NCBI RefSeq assembly: GCF_002794355.1
Contig: NZ_PGOI01000009.1
Location: 332,222 to 396,221, forward strand
DNA from: Pseudorhodobacter sp. MZDSW-24AT
Lineage (GTDB): Bacteria > Pseudomonadota > Alphaproteobacteria > Rhodobacterales > Rhodobacteraceae
DNA: 64,000 nucleotides
Direction of reading: 5' to 3'
The notes under the pieces are model-generated. The model did not search any database and was not told the DNA's origin. It was given only the letters and a program-made list of their open reading frames with translations. Below, in pieces: positions 16,669-25,684 of this stretch. The translations under genes were made by a program, and so were the position numbers. Position 1 is the stretch's first letter; every line of letters begins with the position of its first letter.

Positions 16669-17826
16669 ATGACAGTGGTGCCCGTCACCTCGGCCGATCT
16701 GGACGCGAGCGAGGTCAGCTGGTTTGCCGCGCTGTGTTCGGACGATTACCAGTTTCTGGGCGTGCCGGACCCGGCCTTGCGGTCAAGCTGGGATCACTGC
16801 TCAACCATCGTGAAACGGGCCGAAACCCATGGCTTTCGCAACATCCTGTGCCCGTCGTCCTATCAGGTCGGGCAGGACACGCTGTCTTTCGTGGCGGGCT
16901 GCGCGCCGATCACCGATCGCATCAACTTTCTGGCCGCCATCCGCTGCGGCGAGATGCAGCCGGTGATGCTGGCGCGCACCGTGGCCACGCTGGACCATAT
17001 GCTGCAAGGGCGGCTGACGCTGAACGTGATCAGTTCCGACTTTCCGGGCGAGGTGGCGCCAAGCGCCTTTCGCTACAAGCGCAGCCATGAGGTGGTGGAG
17101 ATCCTGCGCCAGGCCTGGACGCGGGATCACATCGAATATGCGGGCGAGGTTTACCAGATCAGCAAGGTTTCCGCCGACCCCGCGCGGCCCTACCAACAGA
17201 ACGGCGGGCCGCTGCTTTACTTCGGCGGCTATTCTCCCGATGCGCTGGAGCTGTGCGGCGCGCAATGCGACGTGTATCTGATGTGGCCGGAAACCAAGGA
17301 CATGCTGGCGCAGCGGATGCGCGACGTGCACGCCCGCGCCGAAGCCCATGGCCGCACGCTGGATTACGGGTTGCGCGTCCACATGATCGTGCGCGACACG
17401 GAGGCCGAGGCGCGCGACTATGCCGAGCATATCGCCAGCAAGCTGGATGACGAATACGGCAAGCTGATCCGCGACCGCGCGCATGATTCCATCTCGCTGG
17501 GTGTGGCGCATCAGGCGCGGGCGCGCGAACTGGCCGATCAGTTCGGTTATATCGAGCCACATCTCTGGACAGGGATCGGCCGCGCGCGGTCGGGCTGCGG
17601 GGCGGCGCTGGTCGGATCGACCGATCAGGTGCTGACCCAGATCGAAGAGTATCGCAAGATGGGCATTCGGGCTTTCATCTTTTCGGGCTATCCTCATCTG
17701 GATGAATGTGACCATTTCGGCACCAAGGTGCTGCCGCAGTTGAAAACCTGTTCTTTGCCTCATGAATATGGCCGCGTGCCTGCCGCCACGCCTGCCACCC
17801 CCCTTGGAAACGGACCCCGCCGCTGA
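16669..17826 (+). CDS. SsuD-like FMNH2-dependent monooxygenase (LLM class)
   Basis: Bacterial-luciferase-like TIM-barrel monooxygenase, 385 aa, closely resembling alkanesulfonate monooxygenase SsuD. Residues corresponding to E. coli SsuD Trp196, Arg226, His228, Arg297 and Tyr331 are all present as Trp206, Arg236, His238 (GLRVHMIV), Arg307 (ARSGCGAALVG) and Tyr341 (SGYPHLDE). SsuD Cys54 is not conserved: the aligned position is about Gly68. Expected chemistry is C-S bond cleavage releasing sulfite from a sulfonate using FMNH2 and O2. The ATG at 16669 follows GGAAGGGGAA. It overlaps the next gene by one base (TGATG), and a flavin reductase lies two genes on, so the reduced flavin is supplied within the operon. 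Confidence 0.88.
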   Translation: MTVVPVTSADLDASEVSWFAALCSDDYQFLGVPDPALRSSWDHCSTIVKRAETHGFRNILCPSSYQVGQDTLSFVAGCAPITDRINFLAAIRCGEMQPVMLARTVATLDHMLQGRLTLNVISSDFPGEVAPSAFRYKRSHEVVEILRQAWTRDHIEYAGEVYQISKVSADPARPYQQNGGPLLYFGGYSPDALELCGAQCDVYLMWPETKDMLAQRMRDVHARAEAHGRTLDYGLRVHMIVRDTEAEARDYAEHIASKLDDEYGKLIRDRAHDSISLGVAHQARARELADQFGYIEPHLWTGIGRARSGCGAALVGSTDQVLTQIEEYRKMGIRAFIFSGYPHLDECDHFGTKVLPQLKTCSLPHEYGRVPAATPATPLGNGPRR

Positions 17827-18719
17827 TGGAAAAGATTGCCCTTTCGCCCGACGTCTCGCTCTCTCGCCTTGTCTATGGCATGTGGCGGCTGGGCGATGAT
17901 GACAACACCGCCCCCGCCCATGTGCAGGCCAAGATCGAGGCCTGCCTTGCCCAAGGCATCACCACCATGGATCAGGCCGACATCTATGGCGGCTATACCG
18001 CCGAGGCGATCTTTGGCGCGGCCTTGCGCGCGGCGCCCGGTTTGCGCGACCAGATCGAGATTGTGACCAAATGCGATATCGTCGCCCCCGCAGGCCGCCA
18101 TGCCGCCGCGCGGGTGAAGTATTACGACACCAGTGCCGCGCATATCACCGCGAGTGTCGAGGCGAGTCTGCGCGATATGGCGACCGACCGGGTTGACCTT
18201 TTGCTGATCCACCGTCCCGATCCGCTGATGGACCCGTCCGACACTGGCCCGGCGCTCGATGCGCTGGTCGCCAGCGGCAAGGTGCGCAGCGTGGGCGTGT
18301 CGAACTTCCGCCCTTGGGATGTGGAGCTGCTGCAATCGGGGATGCAGACGCCGCTGGTGACCAACCAGATCGAGTTGAGCCTGCGCGCACATCACGGGTT
18401 CACCAATGGCGACGTGGCCTTTCACCAGCGCCATGGTCAGCCGCTGATGGCGTGGAGCCCGCTGGCAGGCGGGAGCCTGCTCTCGGGCGCTGATCTGCGC
18501 CTGCGCGATGCGCTGCACCGGATCGGGGCGGAGCAGGGGACCGATTGGTCGGCGGTGGCGGTGGCATGGCTGTTGCGGCACCCGGCATGCATCCTGCCGG
18601 TGATGGGCACCAACAGTCTGGAGCGCATCGGAAAACTTTCTGATGCCTGCCGGGTGGAAATGGATCGCCAGACGTGGTTCGAGCTCTACACCCATGCCAT
18701 GGGACATGAAGTGCCGTGA
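17826..18719 (+). CDS. Aldo/keto reductase, YdhF-like
   Basis: NAD(P)H-dependent reductase with the AKR tetrad: Asp49 and Tyr54 in MDQADIYGG, Lys82 in VTKCD, and His129 in LLLIHRPDP. The 297-aa length and layout resemble E. coli YdhF. The ATG at 17826 overlaps the stop of the SsuD-like monooxygenase. An SsuD-like enzyme acting on a terminal sulfonate produces an aldehyde, so an adjoining reductase that converts it to an alcohol is a natural partner. In the sulfoquinovose monooxygenase (sulfo-SMO) pathway an AKR (SmoB) reduces 6-oxo-glucose to glucose; whether this protein is an orthologue cannot be decided from sequence reading. Confidence 0.9.
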   Translation: MEKIALSPDVSLSRLVYGMWRLGDDDNTAPAHVQAKIEACLAQGITTMDQADIYGGYTAEAIFGAALRAAPGLRDQIEIVTKCDIVAPAGRHAAARVKYYDTSAAHITASVEASLRDMATDRVDLLLIHRPDPLMDPSDTGPALDALVASGKVRSVGVSNFRPWDVELLQSGMQTPLVTNQIELSLRAHHGFTNGDVAFHQRHGQPLMAWSPLAGGSLLSGADLRLRDALHRIGAEQGTDWSAVAVAWLLRHPACILPVMGTNSLERIGKLSDACRVEMDRQTWFELYTHAMGHEVP

Positions 18720-19249
18720 CGGCAGAGGGTGCGATGGCGGATGGAGCGATGAGGACCGAGGTGCAATTTACCCCCGAAGGCAACCCGCGTGCCTTTCGCG
18801 ATGCGCTGGGGCGCTTTGCCACCGGCGTCACGCTGGTGACCTGTGCGACGCCCATGGGGCCGATGGGGTTTCTGGCCAACAGCTTTGCTGCCGTGTCGCT
18901 GGACCCGGCGCTGGTGCTGTGGTCGCCCGCGAAAGCCTCCAGCCGCTTTGCGCATTTTGCGACCGCTCAGCACTATGCGATTCATGTGCTGGACGCTGCC
19001 CATAGCGAATGGCTGCCGCGCTTTGGCCGCGGCGGAGCGGGATTTGACGGGCTGAGCCATGAGATCAGCGCCGAAGGCGTGCCGCTGATCACGGGCGCGC
19101 TGGCGCAGTTCGACTGCGTGCAACACGCCACACATGACGGCGGCGATCACCTGATCGTGGTGGGCCGCGTGCTGCGCGCGGCCTACCGCGCGGGCGAACC
19201 GCTGGTGTTTTCGCAAGGGGCTTATGGGCGCTTTGCGAGCGGGATATGA
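18716..19249 (+). CDS. Flavin reductase (FMN reductase component)
   Basis: NAD(P)H:flavin oxidoreductase of the HpaC/SmoA-like flavin-reductase domain family (177 aa). The flavin-binding region is visible in ALGRFATGVTLVTC and MGFLANSFAAVSLDPALVLWSPAKAS, followed by the HVLDAAHSEWLPRF segment. It should supply FMNH2 to the SsuD-like monooxygenase two genes upstream. The GTG at 18716 overlaps the preceding stop (GTGA); an ATG at 18734 with AGAGGG upstream is an alternative start. It closes the three-gene operon; an intergenic repeat with a 14-bp inverted repeat follows. Confidence 0.88.
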   Translation: MTAEGAMADGAMRTEVQFTPEGNPRAFRDALGRFATGVTLVTCATPMGPMGFLANSFAAVSLDPALVLWSPAKASSRFAHFATAQHYAIHVLDAAHSEWLPRFGRGGAGFDGLSHEISAEGVPLITGALAQFDCVQHATHDGGDHLIVVGRVLRAAYRAGEPLVFSQGAYGRFASGI

Positions 19250-19263
19250 GGGCAAGTGTAGAC

Positions 19264-19342
19264 TGGGGCTCTGCCCCCTGCTCATTGGTTTCTCGAACCA
19301 ATGGCGAAACCAATGAGCAACCCGGGATATTTAGGAACAGAT
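19264..19342 (+). repeat. Dispersed repeat split by a small palindromic insert
   Basis: The outer parts, GGGGCTCTGCCCC and CCCGGGATATTT..GAACAGATG, match the repeat unit at 10994-11034. Between them is a block bounded by a perfect 14-bp inverted repeat TGCTCATTGGTTTC (19279-19292) and GAAACCAATGAGCA (19306-19319); the 13-base centre contains AACCAATG, which can also pair with the left arm. This could form a terminator-like structure after the flavin reductase gene or a processed small mobile repeat. Confidence 0.7.
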
Positions 19343-19384
19343 GACGGGGGCAGGGGGGCGCATCGTGACCCCCATGCGGAGCGT

Positions 19385-20230
19385 TTACACCGGTATGTTG
19401 TCGATGAGGCGCACCCCGTCGAGCCAGGCGGCGGCGAGCATGCGGCGCGGGCTGGCGGGGTCGTCTGAGGGCATCAGCGTGGCGGCGTCGCGCAACTCGA
19501 TATATTCCACCCGGTCAAAGCCTGCGGCGCGGATCGCCTCGGCGGCTTCGCGGATGGCCATGCGGTCGGATTGCCCGGCGCGGATATCCTCGGCCGCGGC
19601 GGTGATGGCGGTGTAAAGCACGCTGGCGCGGGCGCGGCCCGCCGGCGTCAGCCGCACATTGCGCGAGGACATGGCCAGCCCATCCGGCTCGCGGATGGTT
19701 TCGCAGCCGACGATCTGCACCGCGAGGTTCAGGTCGCGCACCAGCCGCAGCACCACCTGCAATTGCTGCCAGTCCTTCTGGCCGAAATAGCCGCGATCGG
19801 CCATCGTCATGCCAAAGAGCTTGGTGACCACCGTGGCCACCCCGTCGAAATGGCCCGGCCGCATCCGGCCTTCGAGCGGTTCGGACACGCCCGCGACCGA
19901 AACCGTGGTCTTGAAGCCATCGGGATAAACCTCTTCGCGCGCGGGGGCGAAGATCAGATCCACCGGAACCGTCGCCAAAAGGGCGGCATCGGCCTCTTCG
20001 GTGCGGGGGTATTTCAGCAGGTCATCGGGGTTGTTGAACTGCATCGGGTTCACGAAAATCGTGGTGATCACCCGGTCGCAGTCGCGCCGTGCGGCGCGGG
20101 CAAGGCTGAGGTGGCCGTCATGCAAGGCGCCCATCGTGGGCACGACGCCGATGACCTCCCCCGCCGCACGCCATGCGCGGGTGTGGGCGCGCAGCGCCTC
20201 GACCGTGCGGACAATCACGGGCGTGCTCAC
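19385..20230 (-). CDS. panC: Pantothenate synthetase
   Basis: ATP-dependent ligase joining pantoate and beta-alanine to give pantothenate, the precursor of CoA. The nucleotidyl-transferase motif [11 protein letters not shown] (HIGH-like) is near residue 31, FVNPMQFN near 61, and the KMSKS-like region appears as AMSSRNVRL near 185. The length of 281 aa is standard. The GTG start at 20230 overlaps the panB stop (GTGA), so translation is coupled and the two act in one pathway. Cytoplasmic. Confidence 0.97.
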   Translation of the reverse strand: MSTPVIVRTVEALRAHTRAWRAAGEVIGVVPTMGALHDGHLSLARAARRDCDRVITTIFVNPMQFNNPDDLLKYPRTEEADAALLATVPVDLIFAPAREEVYPDGFKTTVSVAGVSEPLEGRMRPGHFDGVATVVTKLFGMTMADRGYFGQKDWQQLQVVLRLVRDLNLAVQIVGCETIREPDGLAMSSRNVRLTPAGRARASVLYTAITAAAEDIRAGQSDRMAIREAAEAIRAAGFDRVEYIELRDAATLMPSDDPASPRRMLAAAWLDGVRLIDNIPV

Positions 20231-21063
20231 GATTTGGCCTTTGCGGGCAGCACATCGGCAAAGGCGTGTTCGGGGCCGGGGAAGCTGCGGGCCCGCACCT
20301 CGGCGGCGTATTCGGCGATGGCGGCATCGGCGAGTTTGCCAAGCTCGGCATAGCGTTTGACGAATTTCGGGCGGAAATCGGTGAAGAGGCCCAGCATGTC
20401 ATCGATCACCAGCACCTGCCCGTCGCAATCGACCCCGGCCCCGATGCCGATGGTGGGGATCGACAGCGCCGCCGTGATGCGCCCCGTCAGGCCCTGCGGC
20501 ACCTTTTCCAGCACGATGGCAAAGGCGCCCGCAGCCTCGCACGCCCGGGCATCGGCCATGACCTTGTCGGCCTCGGCGTCGCGGCCCACCACCTTATAGC
20601 CGCCCAGCGTGTTCACCGCCTGTGGCGTGAGGCCGATATGCGCCATGACCGGCACTCCGCGCGCGGTCAGGAAAGCGATGGTTTCAGCCATATGCTGGCC
20701 GCCTTCGAGCTTGACCGAGGGCGCGCCGGTTTCCGCCATAAGCCGGGCGGCGTTGCGATAGGCCTGTTGCGGGCTTTCCTCATAGCTGCCGAAGGGCATG
20801 TCGATCACCGCCATCGCGCGCGACAGGCCCCGCACCACCGCGCGGCCATGCAGGATCATCATCTCCATCGTCACGCCCACGGTCGAGGGCATGCCATGCA
20901 GCACCATGCCCAGCGAATCTCCCACCAGCGCCACATCGCAATGCGGATCGACCAGACGCGCCATCGGCGTGGTATAGGCGGTCAGCACCACCAAAGGCTG
21001 CCCGCCCTTGCGGGCCTTGATATCGGGCGGCAGCACCGGGCGAACGGGGGAAGTCGCGCTCAT
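20227..21063 (-). CDS. panB: Ketopantoate hydroxymethyltransferase
   Basis: Tetrahydrofolate-dependent enzyme that adds a hydroxymethyl group to 2-ketoisovalerate to make ketopantoate, upstream of panC. Conserved elements include [10 protein letters not shown] (metal-binding Asp), the Lys in SVKLEGG, HIGLTPQ, and IGIGAG near the end of the barrel. The start was placed at the ATG at 21063 because AGGAG lies 6 bases upstream and the resulting 278-aa length fits the family; the frame extends to 21105. It forms an operon with panC. Confidence 0.96.
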   Translation of the reverse strand: MSATSPVRPVLPPDIKARKGGQPLVVLTAYTTPMARLVDPHCDVALVGDSLGMVLHGMPSTVGVTMEMMILHGRAVVRGLSRAMAVIDMPFGSYEESPQQAYRNAARLMAETGAPSVKLEGGQHMAETIAFLTARGVPVMAHIGLTPQAVNTLGGYKVVGRDAEADKVMADARACEAAGAFAIVLEKVPQGLTGRITAALSIPTIGIGAGVDCDGQVLVIDDMLGLFTDFRPKFVKRYAELGKLADAAIAEYAAEVRARSFPGPEHAFADVLPAKAKS

Positions 21064-21238
21064 GATCGTCTCCTGCCTGTGAAGCCCCGAGGGAGGGGCA
21101 TCCATAAACTGCCCGCCATCAGTGCATCAGCCTGCGCAGATGCGCAAGAATATTGCGCCGCACTGCGGCACATCGGGCGGGCTTGACGTGACGGCGCGCG
21201 CCGTGCCCCATGGCATCACCCCGCAAACGGAGCCTGAG

Positions 21239-21580
21239 ATGAGCCTGATCCAACGCGTCAGCCGCGATGCCACACCCCCCGAAGACACGCGGCCCGATCC
21301 GGCCAAGGTGGTGGCAGGCGATCCGGTGCACACCACTTGGAACATCGAAGAGGTGGGGGGGCTGTATTGCGGGCTGTGGCAATCCACCCCCGGCGCGTGG
21401 CGCGTGTCTTATGATGAATGGGAGTATATCCGTATCTTGCAAGGCCATTCCATCCTGCGCGGCGAAGATGGATCGGAAACCCATTTGCGGGCCGGGGACA
21501 GCTATATCATCCGGCCCGGGTTCACCGGCGTGTGGGAGGTGGTGGAGACCACGCTGAAGGATTACGTGATCCGGGCCTAG
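21239..21580 (+). CDS. Cupin domain protein (DUF861-type)
   Basis: 113-aa single-domain beta-barrel. The cupin pattern is visible in YDEWEYIRILQGHSILRGEDGSETHLRAGDSYIIRPGFTGVWEVVE, with Glu in the first motif and no full set of metal-binding histidines, as in the EutQ-like/cupin-3 group. Such proteins often bind small metabolites or act as sugar-binding sensors; no function is assigned. The ATG at 21239 has GGAG 6 bases upstream. Its 3' end overlaps the 3' end of the convergent EamA gene by four bases. Confidence 0.8.
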   Translation: MSLIQRVSRDATPPEDTRPDPAKVVAGDPVHTTWNIEEVGGLYCGLWQSTPGAWRVSYDEWEYIRILQGHSILRGEDGSETHLRAGDSYIIRPGFTGVWEVVETTLKDYVIRA

Positions 21581-22458
21581 GCCTTTGCCTTGCGGCTGGC
21601 CATGGCCACCCCGACCCCGGCCAGCGCCAGACCGGCCCAAGCCAAGGGCGGCATCGCCTCGCCCAGAAGCGGCCATGCAAAGAGCGCCGACATGGCGGGA
21701 ACAAGGTAGAACAAGGCCGAGACGCGGCTGACCTCTCCGGCGCGGATCATGGCGAGCAAAAGCGACATGGCCAGCAGCGAATTGCCGATCACCAGATAGG
21801 CCATGACCGCGATGAATTCCCCGTCCCACCGGATGGCAAGGCTTTCGGTCATCAGCGCCAGCGGCAGGGTAAAGCCCGCGCCCACCGCATATTGGATCAG
21901 GTTCGAGGTCACAGGGTGCTGGCGGATGCCAAAACGCTTTTCATAAAGCGTGCCTGCGGTAATCCCCAAGAGCCCGCCACCGGCGGCGAGCAGGCCCCAA
22001 GGGCTTTCTGCCTGCACCTGCGCGCGTGCAAGGATCACCACCAAGGCCCCGGCGAGCCCAAGGCCAAGCCCCATCCATGCCCGGCGGCTGACGGTTTCGC
22101 CCACGAAACGGGGGGCGATCAGCGCGACAAGGATCGGTTGCAGGCAGACCACGATGGCCACCCCGGCGGCGGAGACGCCGGATTTGAAGGCCAGATAGCA
22201 CAGGCCGAAGTATCCCACCTGAATCAGAAAGCCGACCACCGCGACATCGACCCAGCCGCGCAAGTTCGCAGGCATCGGAGGGCGCAAAAACACCACAAAG
22301 GGCAACAGCACCAGCAGGACAAGACAGTAGCGCAAGGCCAGCAGGGTCATGGGTTCGGCATGGGTCAGGCCCAGCTTGGCCACCGCGAACCCGGCCGACC
22401 ACAGAACAAGGAACACGGCAGGGGCGGCGATCAGCCAAAGGGGGCGCTGGGGCATCAT
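21577..22458 (-). CDS. EamA (DMT superfamily) transporter
   Basis: 293-aa inner-membrane protein of the drug/metabolite transporter superfamily with about ten hydrophobic segments in two EamA halves (about residues 8-140 and 150-285). The start-region segment FLVLWSAGFAVAKLGLTHAEPMTLLALRY is characteristic. Members export amino acids, purines or other metabolites; no substrate is evident. Convergent with the cupin gene. The ATG at 22458 is followed by a second ATG at 22455. Confidence 0.9.
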   Translation of the reverse strand: MMPQRPLWLIAAPAVFLVLWSAGFAVAKLGLTHAEPMTLLALRYCLVLLVLLPFVVFLRPPMPANLRGWVDVAVVGFLIQVGYFGLCYLAFKSGVSAAGVAIVVCLQPILVALIAPRFVGETVSRRAWMGLGLGLAGALVVILARAQVQAESPWGLLAAGGGLLGITAGTLYEKRFGIRQHPVTSNLIQYAVGAGFTLPLALMTESLAIRWDGEFIAVMAYLVIGNSLLAMSLLLAMIRAGEVSRVSALFYLVPAMSALFAWPLLGEAMPPLAWAGLALAGVGVAMASRKAKA

Positions 22459-22503
22459 GCAACGGACTATTGCCGGGGCCGCCGCGAAAGAAAAGAAAAA
22501 GGA

Positions 22504-22534
22504 CGCTGCCCATGGCCGAGGGCCACCGGCAGCG
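22504..22534 (-). terminator. Terminator after L,D-transpeptidase gene
   Basis: Stem CGCTGCC / GGCAGCG with an inner GGCC stem, followed on the minus strand by TTTTTCTTTTCTTT. It lies just past the stop of the L,D-transpeptidase gene and ahead of the EamA gene. Confidence 0.75.
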
Positions 22535-22541
22535 CCCGGAT

Positions 22542-23369
22542 TTACAGCGTGACGAAATCGCCGGCGGTGACGGGCGCGCCATCGCGCGGATCGTCAAACA
22601 CCGGGGCGCGGGTATCGGCGTTGGGGCCGTAGATCAGCTCGGGGTCGACGGTGCGCGAAGGCAGATCGACGCCACGGCCAAAATTCTCGGGATCAACGCG
22701 CAGCGATTCCGCTTCGGTGCGCACATGCACCGGGGTGCCGATCGGCACCATTTCAAACAGGTCGATGATGTCCTGATTGAACATGCGGATACAGCCTGCC
22801 GAGCCGGAATTGCCGATGGATTCCACATCTGACGTGCCGTGGATGCGGAAATAGGTGTCGCGGCCACCTTTGAACAAATAAAGCGCGCGTGCGCCCAGCG
22901 GGCTGCGCAGACCGCCCGGAATGCCCTTGGCAAAGGGGCCATACACATCCGGCTCACGCCGGATCATGTTCTGGGTGGGGGTCCAGCCGGGCCATTTGCG
23001 CTTCATCTGGATCACGCCATTGCCAGCGAAGGCAAGGCCTGCACGGCCCACACCCACGGGATAGCGCACCGAGTTCGCGCCTTCGCGGACGAAATACAGG
23101 AACTTGGAATAAGGATCGACATCGATGGTGCCGATGGGCTGTTCGCCCAGATACTGGCCCGTGATGCGGCGGTTCGGGCCTTGGGTGTATTTCGGGTCGA
23201 TCCCCGGCAGGGCAAAGCCGCTGTCAAAGATCGGGCCATAGCCGGGCAGGAATCCGGCAAAAGGCGAGGGGGATTGGTCGGCGCCGGGTGCGGCTGGCGC
23301 ACAGGCCGACAGGGCAGCGAAACCGGACAGGGCCAGAAAGCCACGGCGGCTGAGAGGGGCAAAGGACAT
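22542..23369 (-). CDS. L,D-transpeptidase (YkuD/ErfK domain)
   Basis: Periplasmic enzyme expected to form 3-3 peptidoglycan cross-links or attach proteins to murein. The N-terminus has an SRRGFLAL twin-arginine-like motif and a lipobox-like LSAC, so it may be an exported lipoprotein. The YkuD catalytic region shows the His in FRIHGTSD and the nucleophile in GSAGCIRM, the usual S-x-G-C-x-R motif with Ala in place of the second His. The ATG at 23369 has AAGG 6 bases upstream and yields 275 aa; the frame continues to 23420 without RBS support. Bounded by terminators on both sides. Confidence 0.9.
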   Translation of the reverse strand: MSFAPLSRRGFLALSGFAALSACAPAAPGADQSPSPFAGFLPGYGPIFDSGFALPGIDPKYTQGPNRRITGQYLGEQPIGTIDVDPYSKFLYFVREGANSVRYPVGVGRAGLAFAGNGVIQMKRKWPGWTPTQNMIRREPDVYGPFAKGIPGGLRSPLGARALYLFKGGRDTYFRIHGTSDVESIGNSGSAGCIRMFNQDIIDLFEMVPIGTPVHVRTEAESLRVDPENFGRGVDLPSRTVDPELIYGPNADTRAPVFDDPRDGAPVTAGDFVTL

Positions 23370-23427
23370 TGGCAGCCTTATGATACGAGTCGTGCGATAC
23401 CTAGCATGCGAGACTGCCAAACGAAAA

Positions 23428-23455
23428 GACCCGGGAAGTGGTTCCTTCCCGGGTC
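23428..23455 (-). terminator. Terminator after the large esterase-like gene
   Basis: Eleven-base perfect stem GACCCGGGAAG / CTTCCCGGGTC with a 6-base loop. On the minus strand it is followed by TTTTCGTTT. Confidence 0.85.
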
Positions 23456-23503
23456 GCTTTCCGTCGCCATCTGTGGCGCGCGGGTGTCAGGTGTGGTGCA
23501 GGC

Positions 23504-25684
23504 TCACTCGACAGAGCCGATGGACCAGAACAGCGTCTCGCCCGAGGAGTCGGCCACGCCGTCATTGTCGGTGACCACCCAGCCCGTGCCTGCCGCGTCG
23601 ATGGCAAAGCCTTCGACCTTGTCGACGGTATAGCCGTTCAGCACCGCCAGATCGGGCAGGAAGTCGCGCACCAGTTCCTTGCTGACCACCGGCAGCGTGC
23701 CGCCCAGTTCGGCAGGCTGCAACGCGGCTGCCGGAACGCGGTAAAGCTTTTTCGTCATGGCCTTGTCGGCAATCTGGTTGTCGCGTTCCACGATATAGGC
23801 CCAGTCGCCGTGCAGGGTGATTTCTGACAGGCCCATCCATGCGCCCTCGGCCGGGGTATCCAGCGGGTAATGCACGGCACCCCAGGTTTCCTCGGCGGTG
23901 TTATAGGCCAGAAGCTTGACCATGCCCTTCGGGTCATCCTTCCATTCGCGCTGCACCGCCATCCACAGCCAGTCGCCGGAGACGGTGATGCCTTCAAAGC
24001 CGAAGCGGATTTCCTGTGGCAAAATCGCCTCGGGCAGGGCGATTTCCTGCGTGATCTCGCCTTTGTCATTCACGTTGTAAATCGCGTGCGGGATCAGCCG
24101 GTCGCTGCGGCCTTCGGAGGCCAGCCAGAAGCCGCCGTTGCCATCGGGGGCGATGCCTTCGATGTCGAGCTTTTGCGCGGCGTCGCCGCCGCGGGTGATG
24201 TCGAGGGCTGCCGTGATGCGCGCAGGGGTTTGGGTGGCGTCAATGGTATAGATGCGGGGCATCGCGCCATAAACGCTGTCGGATACGGCATAAAGCTGGC
24301 CGGGTTCCGCACCGGCGGTCAGGCCCGACAGGGCGCCCCAGCCGATCAGCGGGTCAGACCCGGCGCTGGTCAGCATCGGATAGGCGGCGGGCGCTTCGCT
24401 GCGCGCATAGATCATCACATGCGCCGGGGCGAGGCCATCCTCGCGCAGGTCAACCTCATTGGCGGTGACCAGCAGGTTGCGCGCCGGAAGGGTGGCGATC
24501 CCTTCGGGCGACACGCCCGAGGGCAAGAGTTGGCGCAGCACCGGGGCGGCCGGATCGGTCAGATCATAGACCGCGATCACCGAGGCGCGTTCCGAGGCGA
24601 CAAAGGCCATCGGCACACCGTCGAAGGTGTCAAACTTCACCGATTCCAGTTCCACGCCCTTGGTGTGGCTGCGGTGTTCGGGGTAGTGGCCGATTTCGGC
24701 AATTGCGCGTTCCAGCGTATTGCCCGAATCCCAGACCAGCGTGCCATCCTTGCGGAAGATCGACCATGTGCGGGTGCCGCCGTTCCAGTCGCCTTCATTG
24801 GCCATGGCAAAGTGATCGCCGTCGATCCAGGCAATCGCATCGGGCTCGCGCGGGACGGCGCCCTTGGTTTCGCTAAAGTCCAGACGGCCATCGCGCCGGG
24901 TGTCGATGCCCGACACCTCCACCTCTCCGGCGCTGAAATGGCTGGCGATGCTGCCATCGGCGGCGATCACCACGATATGGTTGTTTTCCTGCAAGGTGAC
25001 GACAATCTCACCGTTCGCGTTCACATCGACATATTCCGGCTCCGGGTCTTCGGGGCCAATCTCGGCCAGCCCGGTCAGATCGATGCGCGTTTGCGCGGCG
25101 CAATCGGCGGCGCCGTTCACCACCGGCAGTTTCACCACATAGCCTGCGGGCATCTGCGGCAGGCCGCCATCGCCCGCGTCTTCGTCGCGTTCATTCTCGA
25201 TGGCGATGGCGAGGAAAGACCCGTCCGGGGCCTTGGCCACGGCATCCGGCTGGCCGCCGATGTCGCATTCGGCGGTGATGGCCTTGGTGGCCGGGTCCAC
25301 GGTCACCAGCTTGCCTGACGGATTGGTAAAGCTTTCGCTGGTGTTCACCCCGGCAAAGATCTGCGCGCCGATGAAAACGGCCGTGGTCGGCTCGCCGCCC
25401 ACCTCGATATTGCCCAAGGGTTTGGGGGCCGCCGGGTCTGTGATGTCGACCAGACCGATCACGCCCAGCGGGCTGTCGGTATAGACCAGCGTCATCCCGT
25501 CTTCGGAAGCCGAGATGATCTCGGCGCTGCTGGCGCGGGCAAGATCTTCGCCCTCGGCCATATTGGCGGGGGTAGCGAAGCTGGCGATGCGGTTGAAATT
25601 CATCTCGGCCAGCGCGGGGAAGGCAGCAAAGATGGCCAGCGCGGAGGTCAGGCCAAGGGTCTTGCCAAAGGGGGAAAGCGGCAT
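23504..25684 (-). CDS. Secreted esterase-like/beta-propeller phytase-like protein
   Basis: Predicted exported protein of about 726 aa. After the signal peptide (ending in FAAFPALA, before EMNF) the N-terminal 400 residues show propeller-like repeats of the choice-of-anchor I type (VDITDPAAPKPLG and YDLTDPAAPVLRQ). A second region, about 440-720, contains the esterase-like phytase pattern (LDIEGIAPDGNGGFWLASEGR, FGFEGITVSG, VEGFAIDAAGTGW). Family members are described as phytase-like or alkaline-phosphatase-like; activity here is unproven. The start was set to the ATG at 25684 (AAGGA 8 bases upstream); the frame is open to 25789. Monocistronic, with a terminator after it. Confidence 0.8.
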   Translation of the reverse strand: MPLSPFGKTLGLTSALAIFAAFPALAEMNFNRIASFATPANMAEGEDLARASSAEIISASEDGMTLVYTDSPLGVIGLVDITDPAAPKPLGNIEVGGEPTTAVFIGAQIFAGVNTSESFTNPSGKLVTVDPATKAITAECDIGGQPDAVAKAPDGSFLAIAIENERDEDAGDGGLPQMPAGYVVKLPVVNGAADCAAQTRIDLTGLAEIGPEDPEPEYVDVNANGEIVVTLQENNHIVVIAADGSIASHFSAGEVEVSGIDTRRDGRLDFSETKGAVPREPDAIAWIDGDHFAMANEGDWNGGTRTWSIFRKDGTLVWDSGNTLERAIAEIGHYPEHRSHTKGVELESVKFDTFDGVPMAFVASERASVIAVYDLTDPAAPVLRQLLPSGVSPEGIATLPARNLLVTANEVDLREDGLAPAHVMIYARSEAPAAYPMLTSAGSDPLIGWGALSGLTAGAEPGQLYAVSDSVYGAMPRIYTIDATQTPARITAALDITRGGDAAQKLDIEGIAPDGNGGFWLASEGRSDRLIPHAIYNVNDKGEITQEIALPEAILPQEIRFGFEGITVSGDWLWMAVQREWKDDPKGMVKLLAYNTAEETWGAVHYPLDTPAEGAWMGLSEITLHGDWAYIVERDNQIADKAMTKKLYRVPAAALQPAELGGTLPVVSKELVRDFLPDLAVLNGYTVDKVEGFAIDAAGTGWVVTDNDGVADSSGETLFWSIGSVE

